Below, piece after piece: positions 56,515-64,000 of a DNA stretch of 64,000 nucleotides. Source of the stretch: Aphidius gifuensis (taxonomy: Eukaryota; Arthropoda; Insecta; Hymenoptera; Braconidae). The notes below the pieces were generated by a model, which saw only the letters and a program-made list of their open reading frames with translations, was not told the origin of the DNA and did not search any database. The translations under genes were made by a program, and so were the position numbers. The stretch covers positions 18,030,496 to 18,094,495 of the forward strand of contig NC_057789.1 in NCBI RefSeq assembly GCF_014905175.1. The letters are read 5' to 3'. Within the stretch, counting starts at the first letter, position 1. Every line of letters starts with the position of its first letter.

Positions 56515-57510
56515 CCCAGAAAAAAATCGCGTAGATCTACGTATATCAAATTAGATCTAACCGCTTTAGATAGAATAAGATTCGCAAAGCGGCGCGATCT
56601 ACTTGTATATAACTAGTTCTAATTAGATATACTGAGATCTAATTAGATATAATGAGATCCAATTAGATATACTGAGATAGCACTGAGATTTCAAAAATTT
56701 ATTGATTTAATAAAAAAACTATTGTTCAAATTGTTTAAACAATTTAATTTTTTTATTTATACAATTAATGATCTATTGGACCGAAAGATTTACACCACAC
56801 ATACTTACCATCGCCTGGACTTGAACACAGTATCCTCTTGGTGAAGGTCCAGAGCCTTACCTACTTAACCACAGCAGCAAAAATTAAAGACAACGAAAAT
56901 TAGTTCTACTTGAATATTCATCATGACAATCCGAGAATCGACCGACACATGGTCGGCAAATTATATATGCAAGAATTAATATTCATAAATATAAACAATT
57001 AAACATAAATTTTATTTGTATTAGTTTTATAGACCCCGGAATATATTTTTATAATTAAAAAAAAATTTTTTTTTCTTGAAATTTTCGTTATATGAAAAAA
57101 AATGCCAAAGAATAACAGCAGCTTTCTATGAAATTTCGACATATATAAGTATATATCGAGATATAATTAGATCTTGCCACCTTTTCGATATGATTAGATC
57201 TGATTATATCTACTTAGATTTAATAAAATCTAGTTAGATCTAATCATATATGCTTTACTATAATTAGATCGTGGTGCATTTTCGATATGGTTAGATCTGA
57301 TTATGTCTACTCATATCTGATTAGATCTATTTAGGTCTAATGAGATCTCCATAGATCTAATAATATATGCTTATATACATATAATTAGATCTTGCTGCTT
57401 TCGGATCTGCGATTATATCTAATTAGATTTTATTATATCTAGTTACATCTAATTTGATTTGAATATATCTAATTTGATATACGTAGATCTACGCGATTTT
57501 TTCTGGTTCT
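56515..57510. mobile_element. Element with CCAGAAAAAATCGCGTAG ends and AGATCTAATTAGAT arrays
   Basis: The termini are inverted: CCAGAAAAAAATCGCGTAG and CTACGCGATTTTTTCTGG, followed by ATCTACGTATATCAAATT. Both sides are arrays of TCTAATTAGATAT and related short palindromes (56545-56690 and 57130-57490). The interior (56690-57120) matches the core of 44014-47155 and of 2766-3010, including the tRNA-like block. About 1 kb and non-coding. Confidence 0.8.
56808..56878 (-). repeat. tRNA-like block of the shared core
   Basis: On the minus strand TGGTTAAGTAGGTAAGG, then CTCTGGACCTTCACC, then GTGTTCAAGTCCAGG. Same block as 45923-46002 and 2814-2885. Confidence 0.6.
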
Positions 57511-57827
57511 TGTGTTTTGTGTTTGTAATCTGTTTGACAGCTTGTTCTCTAACCTCATAATCTTACGTTTTAATCATGTAAATTGCCGAGTTCGTTCCGA
57601 CTTCCCCGCAGGGTTGCCAGGTTGTGCGATTTACCGCCAAATTGGCGATTTGGCAACAATTTTGGCGAGACGTTTTTAAAATTGGCGAGATGGCGATTCG
57701 TCACATAATCTGGCGATCAAGAAGACTAGAAATACAGGAGGACGAACTTGCCTCAAAAAACCGTTCCGCTATGTGATCGCCGCATAATTGAGGGGCGCTA
57801 GTAGTACCACGGTAACGTGCGCGAATT

Positions 57828-57985
57828 GTAGCTGTGTTCGATGGTCGTCTCGGCTCAGTTCCGTCTCACTTACGGCTCACTTATGGCGCTAGCGACGTAC
57901 GGTTGTTTGAAGAACTACAAAGGCACAAAATCTCAATACAGGTGCCTATCTATATCATCACTGTATCAATGCCCCAATAAATATT
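57828..57985 (+). mobile_element. AGCTGTGTTCGATGG element, left end only
   Basis: Matches 25351-25510 (GATGGTCGTCTCGGCTCAG, then GTACGGTTGTTTGAAG). It breaks off at CCCAATAAATATTG; no right end present. Confidence 0.7.
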
Positions 57986-58890
57986 GTTGTTTTTTTGATA
58001 GCTGAAAACTCTCTTTTTTTTTTTGTTGAAGACATGTCAACAGTTTTTTTGCCAGTTTTTGGCATTTTTAATATTAATAAACAATTATATTAAATGAAAT
58101 ATATTTTAAAATTAACGCTTTTCTAGACTATAGAATTTTTTGTCTAGGCGGTAATGTAAGTTACATATACATTTATATATACATATACATGTATATACGT
58201 AAAAATACATGTCACCGGTGCAGTCAGCCATACAGGCCAGTTTACCAAAACATTAACATCACCAAGCGCTACCAAGTGAGAAAGTGGTGGTTGCCGGTAA
58301 GGCTGAAAATCAACAAAAAATTTCCAGCTACCCCTAGAGGGCTGATCGCCACTACATCGCCAGCAAGAAGACTAGAAATACAGCACCCGTATTCACGGGG
58401 CAAAATTGTTCTCATTGGGGCTTTTTTTCCGCTGATGGCGCTAAACAAAATTTTACGTTCATATAGAAAAGCTTCACAAGCGCCACCATCGGAAAAAAAA
58501 CGCCCTAATGAGAACATCCTCTGAATACGGGTGCAGGAGGACTTACTCCCTATCTTGCCTGTATATAAAAACCGTTCCGCTATGTGATCGCCGCGCCAAT
58601 TGCGGGCGCTGGTAATTCGCACGGTAACGCAGAGCGGTTTTATATACAGGCAGATATCTCCTCGTATTTTAGTCGCTTGCACGATGTGTGGCGATCAGCC
58701 CTCTAGCTGAAGATTTTTGTTGATTTTCAGCCACCGGCAACCACCACGGTAGCGCTTGGTGGTTAATGTGGTAAACATGGCTTTGACTGCAGGTGACATG
58801 TAATTTTACGTATATACATGTATATATATATATAAATAACATAGTAACACATTACCGCCGACAAAAATTCCTAGCGTTAATTTTAAAATA
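57986..58890. repeat. Inverted duplication of the zinc-finger gene's 5' part
   Basis: 57986-58150 is the reverse complement of about 58840-59000, including the gene's ATG region (GCCAAAAACTGGCAAAAAAAC). Between them 58200-58330 and 58690-58800 are also inverted partners (GCGCTACCAAGTG / TAGCGCTTGGTGG). The centre carries the MITE at 58381-58534. Confidence 0.65.
58381..58534. mobile_element. MITE, CACCCGTATTC type
   Basis: From GCACCCGTATTCACGGGGC to GAATACGGGTGC. The central stem is altered (ACGTTCATATAG). Confidence 0.85.
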
Positions 58891-58926
58891 TATTTCATTT
58901 AATATAATTGTTTATTAATATTAAAA

Positions 58927-59245
58927 ATGCCAAAAACTGGCAAAAAAACTGTTGACATGTCTTCAACAAAAAAAAAAAGAGAGTTTTCAGCTATCAAAAA
59001 AAATGGGAAAAATATGACTGGGCTAAAGGTTAGGAAAAATATTTATAATCATGTTTATTTGATATATGTTTATATTGATAAATTGTATTCATGTATTTTA
59101 TATAGGATGGATTACATCAATTGTGAATGCTCCAGAAAAATATCATAAATTAAACTGTACTTATCAAAATGAAGAATGGTGTAAAGCTTGCAAAATAATT
59201 TTACGTGCTCATTGCACTGACTTGGATCGTCATTCAGCAAATTAG
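58927..59245 (+). CDS. Small transposon-borne zinc-finger protein, frame broken at A11
   Basis: Exon 1 starts at ATG 58927 and ends 59028 (donor GTTAGG). Exon 2 is 59106-59245 with stop TAG. The frame of exon 2 reads GWITSIVNAPEKYHK, then NEEWCKACKIILRAH and TDLDRH. This is the Cys-x2-Cys ... Arg-Ala-His ... Asp-Leu ... His pattern of a zinc-finger family common in insect hAT-associated proteins. That frame joins exon 1 through KKWEKYDWAK, but the ATG frame differs by one base; the shift falls in the run of eleven A at 58968-58978. One extra A would restore it. It is therefore either a recent lesion, an error, or a slippage site. It ends soon after the second His, so the protein is short, about 105 residues. 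Function unknown; DNA binding is inferred. Confidence 0.5.
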
Positions 59246-59249
59246 CAAT

Positions 59250-59740
59250 TTTTCTGAAAAAATTAAAAATAAACCAAAAATTATTTCAATAAAAATACAT
59301 TATATATTTTATTTTTAAGCCAGCAAAAACTAATTTTGAAATATTTTTATAAAAAATGTAAAGTTAATATGTTTATTATTGAAATAAATATAATTTATTT
59401 AATATTTAATACTATAAAATAAAATATAGGTGTGTTATGTATTATTATTCGTCCAATTTAAATCCAGTCAATTCATTGAATACATACAATTTTAACATAT
59501 ATACTATGAAATAAATTGGTCATTTTTATGTTTATAAAGTTGGATAAAAGATGGTGATATGTGGCGTTTTGAAGGTAAAGAGATAGCGATACGATGCTCT
59601 GAAACCCTGCTTCCCCGAAATGCCCGGATTAATTTTGGAGGGCAGGGCCTGTTCATCCAAGTTTGTTCCCGAAAAAAAAAACCGAGTTCGTTCCAATCGT
59701 TTCCCCTACCGTGTCCCCTCTACTTTGCCACAATTTAGTT
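59250..59740. other. 3' part of the hAT-like element and GAGTTCGTTCC repeat
   Basis: After the element's end at 59609 the sequence has CCGAGTTCGTTCC (59690), also at 57588 and inverted at 60053 and 60123, so the hAT-like element sits inside an older repeat with these ends. G+C-richer than its surroundings. Confidence 0.5.
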
Positions 59741-59744
59741 TTTT

Positions 59745-60145
59745 TTGGTATTACTTAGATATTATCTTTTCCTTAGCTAAATTTTCTACTAGCTAGATTC
59801 TTCACTGAGCTTTAATTATAGGCAAACACGCAATATCTATACATAATTTTACCATCTTCTCCTTGGCTAGATTTTTTACTTAGCTACATCTTTTCCTTAG
59901 CTTCAATTATAGGCAAACTCACAATATCTACATAATTTTACCAGCTTAATTTTTCCCACAGCTACTTTCCTTTAGCTAGATTTTTCAGATTTATGATTTT
60001 AGAATTTAAGGAGGGGGTATACTCAAAACTAAAATGGGGAATTTGCGATAGGAACGAACTCGGCTGCAATAGTACCGCCCCCGGGAATGAACTCGGATTT
60101 TTTTTTAGCCTTAATTCGGCTTGGAAACGAACTCGGTACCAGCCG
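59745..60145. repeat. TAGCTAGATTTT short repeats bounded by GGAACGAACTCGG
   Basis: Short units with TTAGCTACATCTTTTCCTTA, ATTATAGGCAAAC and ACAATATCTA repeat over 250 bp and resemble 3120-3470 reversed. They are followed by two GAACGAACTCGG motifs. The frame at 59993 is not supported as a gene. Confidence 0.55.
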
Positions 60146-60209
60146 AAAATAATAATAACTAAAATAGAAAAATATAATATTGGAAATTAAATGTATTTTC
60201 ATGATTAGT

Positions 60210-60640
60210 GTCTGCGAGAAAATGTAACTAAGGAATGGATGGAGCCATATAAATTAATTTGTAATCTTCATTAATTCCTCAGTAATATTTTCCATGATAA
60301 ATTAAAATTATTGTGTCAAATGGCTAAGGAATTGATTGAGAGTACAAATTAATTTATTTTTCGACATCTTATCCTTAGATACATTTTCCAATAGCTTTTT
60401 GATTAATTAATTATGGCGAATATTGCTACGAAAAGAATATAAAATTGAGTAGTAGTCTTTTTCAATTCTTCAGCAATATTTGCCTAAATAAATTAAAATA
60501 ATTATGCCAAATGGCTGAGGAAGTATTTGAAGTATACAATTTAATTTATTCACTTTCATCCTTTCCATTAGCCATTAGCCAATAGCTTTTTAATTTATTA
60601 TGGCAAATATAGCTTAGGAAAGGATGATGGAGCTGAAACT
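60210..60640. repeat. ATTTGCCATAATTAATTAAT hairpin repeats
   Basis: Inverted units with GCCAAATGGCTAAGGAAT and ATTCCTCAGTAATATT. Same family as inside the hAT-like element at 23135-24398 (23640-24050). Confidence 0.65.
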
Positions 60641-60714
60641 AGCGCCCGACAGTTCCGCGCCCACTTATAGTTAGCGAAATAGAGTATAGACTATATAAAT
60701 GAGAAGCGCGTGGA

Positions 60715-61865
60715 TTTTTTTTTTTTGTTTATGGTGTTGTCTTGGCCGAGGGAATTTGTTTAAAAAAAATTTATATATACCAAAATTTAGAGAATAAAAA
60801 AAGCTACAAGAAAACCACCATAAACATGGGGATCTAAGATTTATTATGGTGGAAATGAACCGCGCGCCCAGAAAATATTTTGTTATTTTTTTCAATTTTA
60901 TTTTTACGTTTTTCTGGGCGCGCGGTCTATTTGTACCATAATAAATCTTAGATCCCCATTGTTATGGTGGTTTTTTTGTAGCTTTTTTTATCCTCTAAAT
61001 AATGATGTATATAAATTTTTTTTAACTAGATTCTCTTGGCCAAGACAACGCCATAAACAAAAAAAAAAAAACGAAAAAATAATTAAAGTAACCAAGTTAT
61101 TTTGTTTTTTTTTTGTTTATGGGGTTGTCTTTGCCGAGGGAATTTGTTTAAAAAAAATTTATATATACCAAAATTTAGAGAGTAAAAAAAGCTACAAGAA
61201 AACCACCATAAACATGGGGATCTAAGATTTATTATGGTGGAAATGAACCCCGCGCCCAGAAAATTTTTTGTTATTTTTTTTAATTTTATTTTTACGTTTT
61301 TCTGGGCGCGCGGTCTATTTCTACCATAATAAATCTTAGATCCCCATTGTTATGGTGGTTTTTTTATAGCTTTTTTTATCCTCTAAATAATGATGTATAT
61401 AATTTTTTTTTAACTAGATTCCCTCGGCCAAGACAACACCATAAACAAAAAAAAAAACAAAATAACTTGGTTACTTTAATTATTTTTTCGTTTTTTTTTT
61501 TTGTTTATGGCGTTATCTTGGCCGAGGGAATTTGTTTAAAAAAAATTTATATATACCATAATTTAGAGAATAAAAAAAGCTACAAGGAAACCACCATAAA
61601 CATGGGGATCTAAGATTTATTATGGTGGAAAAAGACCGCGCGCCCAGAAAAACGTAAAAATAAAATTGAAAAAAATAACAAAATATTTTCTGGGCGCGCG
61701 GTTCATTTCCACCATAATAAATCTTAGATCCCCATATTTATGGTGGTTTTATTGTAGCTTTTTTCATTCTCTAAATAATAATGTATATAAATTTTTTTTA
61801 ACTAGATTCCCTTGGCCAAGACAACCCCATAAACAAAAAAAAAAACAAAATAACTTGGTTACTTT
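60715..61865. repeat. Tandem dyad array, about 388-bp unit, three copies
   Basis: Each unit is itself an inverted repeat. Its G+C-rich tip holds TTTCTGGGCGCGCGGT and its partner, followed by ATAATAAATCTTAGATCCCC. The CTTGGCCAAGACAA region is then next to TTGTTTATGG. Copies start at about 60720, 61108 and 61505. The near-equal open frames at 60959, 61347 and 61666 arise from this periodicity and are not genes. Confidence 0.85.
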
Positions 61866-61869
61866 ACCC

Positions 61870-62059
61870 CTTTCTCCCCATTGTATGTACGCACCGGAGA
61901 AAAATTAAAAAAAAATTTTTTTATAGTTAATAATTTCTTTCTAATCTTTGTCTAACTAATAAAACCAAAAAAAAAATCCAAAAACCATGAAATTGATAAT
62001 TAAACATTTTTATTAACAATTAATTGCATAGTGGACTTTTGGTCTATTGGAATAACCTG

Positions 62060-62090
<31 letters not shown>

Positions 62091-62260
62091 GATATTATTA
62101 TTGTTATTATTATTATTATTGAGATGCATATTTTGGTTTCACCAGTACAAATAAGCTCTCGTTTTTTTCTTTGAAATGGAGAAAAAATTATCTACAAATA
62201 ATCTTTTCTAAATGAACCAGGCAATTGTCAATTACCAATTGCGCAGTTCCTTGAAAATCT
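61870..62260. other. A+T-rich with ATT microsatellite
   Basis: A (TTA)n run lies at about 62061-62120. Nothing else is recognised. Confidence 0.5.
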
Positions 62261-62261
62261 A

Positions 62262-62560
62262 ATCATAACAAAAAAAAAAACCTAGTTTTTTTCACAAAAA
62301 GAAGCGTCAAGTATTCGAAATCGTTTAGCTATTTTATTTTTTTAATACAAAAAGATGTGGTACCAAAAAAAGTCAAGAATTAAATATATTTTTAATGCAT
62401 ATAATTAAGTCTCAACTGTTGACAAAATTTTAAACTTGACCCCACCTTTTTTTCCCAATTTGAATTTCATATTTATATATAATATATATTGGATCAGGTG
62501 GGGTCAAGTTTAAAATTTTGTCAACAGTTAAGACTTAATTATATGCATTAAAAATATATA
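62262..62560. repeat. Palindrome related to the 48915 fold-back
   Basis: GAAGCGTCAAGTATTCGAAA and AATTAAGTCTCAACTGTTGA return inverted around 62470 (TTGACCCCACC / GGTGGGGTCAAG). It is a compact or deleted relative of the fold-back element in the BEN intron. Confidence 0.7.
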
Positions 62561-62589
62561 ACTTTTGTACTTTATTTTGTATTAAAAAA

Positions 62590-63095
62590 ATAACCATCGA
62601 TGCGATATTGAATACTGTAGCACCATCGATGCGATATTGAATACTGTACTCATATAAATAAAGGTTCTTTCACACCATTCTACTATTCTTGCTCAATTTT
62701 ATTTTTATAATGTTGTCGAATTGCTCTGGACTTGGAAGCTATAATGCTTTGATCTGATTTGGTTTTATAATGTTTGTCAGAGTGTGGTAAGGTTTTAAAG
62801 AAATATCAAGAAAAAAGCAATTTCTGAAATTGATTTTAAAGTTTAAAAAAAAAGTATACATCTAAAAAAATTTTTTTTTTTTTTTATAAAAAAGTGTGAT
62901 ATTGATTCAATGAAATGATTAGAAGTCATATCATTTTTATCTGATCAATCATATTTTAAAATAAATTCCCAAGGAATTAGAGGGTTAGGGTTAGCTCTAT
63001 GCCGATAATATATAGGCACGGTAGTTAATCTCGTTTATCCCACTTTTTTTTTTTTCTCAAACTTGACGCGAGGCACTACCGTGCCTCTTGATATT
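62590..63095. repeat. Dispersed repeat, copy 2 of 54150-54665
   Basis: Same order of sequence as copy 1, starting with two tandem copies of ATCGATGCGATATTGAATAC and ending with the palindrome GGCACGGTAG ... CTACCGTGCC. GGAGGGTTAGGGTTAGC in copy 1 and GAGGGTTAGGGTTAGC here are short matches. Confidence 0.8.
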
Positions 63096-63248
63096 TTCTA
63101 TAAATATCCAATAATTTTGTTTTTTTGTCTTTGTTTTGACATGGGTTGATTTGTACTAAGCAAAGCGTTAGTTTGAACCTTAATAAAAATGATAAAAAAA
63201 CGGGTACAAATTAGCTATATATTGCTATATAGCAAGATGAAAAAAGCC

Positions 63249-63600
63249 CTGGCAGAAATATTTCTCCAACTTTTTCCAACTTTCTCCGCCTTTTTTCCAA
63301 CTTTGTCCTCCTTTTTCCGGAAATGACCCATGGTTGGAGAAAAGTTGGAAAAAAGTTGGAGTAAATTTTTGGTTGAAGAATGGTTGGAAAAAATATGGAG
63401 TACATTTCAGGTTGGAGAAATAGCAGAAAAAAGTTGGAGAAAAGTCGGAAAAAAGTTGGAGTAAATTTTTGGTTGAAGAAAGGTTGGAGAAATTTGTCCG
63501 CCATTTCTCCAACCATGGGTCATTTTCGTAAAAAGGTGGAGAAATGACGGAGAAAAGTTGGAAAGAAGTTGGAGAAAAGACGGAGAAATGTTTCTACCAG
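63249..63600. mobile_element. Element with CTGGNAGAAA ends and GGAGAAAAGTTGG arrays
   Basis: The ends are CTGGCAGAAATATTTCTCC and GGAGAAATGTTTCTACCAG. Everything between is tandem GGAGAAAAGTTGGAAAAAAG and variants, with an inverted left part. Translations rich in FLQPKIYSNF are artefacts. It is a small element with the short-repeat-end plan but no core. Confidence 0.7.
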
Positions 63601-63850
63601 TATCCTTAAAAACAAATATAAAAAGATCAAAGTAGAAATGAAAAACAAAGGACAAAAAAAGAAGCAATATTCTCAAAGAAAAAAAAATGACAAACTCAAC
63701 TAAAAACTCGATATGTTTTTAAATTTTATATGATTAATTTTTGGTGTTCTTTGAACTTTAAAAGTTTAAACTTGTAACCCTTTTTTAAGAACAATAATGA
63801 TAATTCAAGCTCTTCACTTTAAAAAACTTATCAATTTTTTTGGTCAACAA
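63601..63850. other. 3' flank of the right-edge gene
   Basis: A+T-rich, low complexity; probable 3' UTR of the gene ending at 63851. Confidence 0.4.
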
Positions 63851-64000
63851 TTAAATTTTGTTTTTACTTTTATCATCATGAAGAGAACAATCGTCCCAAC
63901 CTTCATCTTCCCAATCAGATATTTCTCCAACAAATTCTTCAAAACTCGTATCATTTTTTGTTACTAATGATTTTTTTCTTACTGGTGATATTGTTAATCG
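63851..64000 (-). CDS. C-terminal end of an unidentified gene
   Basis: Open on the minus strand from the window edge to a TAA at 63853-63851, 49 residues. The end is polar and acidic with an aromatic motif: FEEFVGEISDWEDEGWDDCS, then a Lys-rich tail. Tryptophans in an acidic stretch near a C-terminus are found in clathrin-adaptor and coat-binding proteins among others, but no family is recognised. It could be a single exon or the end of one. It does not overlap a repeat. Confidence 0.6.
   Translation of the reverse strand, partial: RLTISPVRKKSLVTKNDTSFEEFVGEISDWEDEGWDDCSLHDDKSKNKI

Larger units (their letters stand above)
57609..59609 (+). mobile_element. hAT-like element with CAGGGTTGCC ends, duplication CTTCCCCG
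   Basis: The left end CAGGGTTGCCAGG and short right end AAACCCTG are flanked by CTTCCCCG on both sides, a perfect 8-bp duplication. CAGGGTTGCC-type tips are known from arthropod hAT elements. Exactly 2001 bp. The cargo is a small two-exon zinc-finger gene (58927-59245); the 5' part of that gene is also present in inverted orientation at 57985-58190. A MITE and an AGCTGTGTTCG end (57828-57985) have inserted. No hAT transposase. Confidence 0.8.

Noticed and set aside
60671..61908. Three near-identical frames of about 80-88 residues
   Set aside because: They recur with the 388-bp period of a dyad repeat and cross its arms; composition is low-complexity.
63211..63676. Overlapping Phe/Gln/Pro-rich frames
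   Set aside because: Artefacts of the GGAGAAAAGTTGG tandem array.

Overview
This is a eukaryotic nuclear window: strongly A+T-rich, with spliced genes bounded by GT/AG introns and a very high load of DNA transposons. The genes are animal genes whose amino acid sequence reads as insect. The gene content plus the dense inverted-repeat transposon landscape would fit a hymenopteran such as a parasitoid wasp, but the order is inference. No bacterial features, CRISPR arrays or rRNA genes were seen.

Genes. Rho GDP-dissociation inhibitor is on the minus strand at 4657-5133; its last exon(s) are not found in the window. A compact host cluster lies at 26.7-36.15 kb. It holds a PRPP-synthetase-associated protein (PRPSAP, plus strand, 4 coding exons, 356 aa), the dynein-arm assembly factor DNAAF5/HEATR2 (plus, 5 exons, 846 aa) and the intraflagellar transport subunit IFT56/TTC26 (minus, 7 exons, 549 aa). 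DNAAF5 and IFT56 are tail to tail, with stop codons under 200 bp apart, and both serve motile or sensory cilia. A BEN-domain gene on the minus strand (47.6-55.4 kb) is split by a 3.85-kb fold-back transposon in one intron. A last, unidentified gene enters from the right edge on the minus strand (stop at 63851).

Mobile DNA fills nearly everything else. 5.7-14.2 kb is a Russian doll: a roughly 165-bp MITE is split by an element with an 8-bp target duplication, which is split by an 8-kb element at a TA site. That element holds a two-armed inverted tandem array plus further insertions with 9-bp and TTAA duplications. 14.2-26.6 kb is a cluster of MITEs, including a P-superfamily-like element carrying a spliced THAP zinc-finger gene and a five-layer nest at 21.8-26.6 kb. 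36.3-47.2 kb holds hAT-like elements, a 1-kb fold-back, and two large elements whose ends are tandem short palindromes and whose middle contains a tRNA-like module. 52-63.6 kb adds another such element, a 2-kb hAT-like element carrying a CxxC/HxH zinc-finger gene, and tandem dyad arrays.

The most interesting pattern is modular. At 2766-3045, 44014-47155 and 56515-57510 the elements share an interior core with a tRNA-like block, yet the 44014 and 56515 elements have unrelated termini built from different short palindromic repeats. The 42933-43866 element has the same plan with a different core. Boundaries and target duplications were read by eye; family assignments rest on duplication length, terminal bases and encoded domains.
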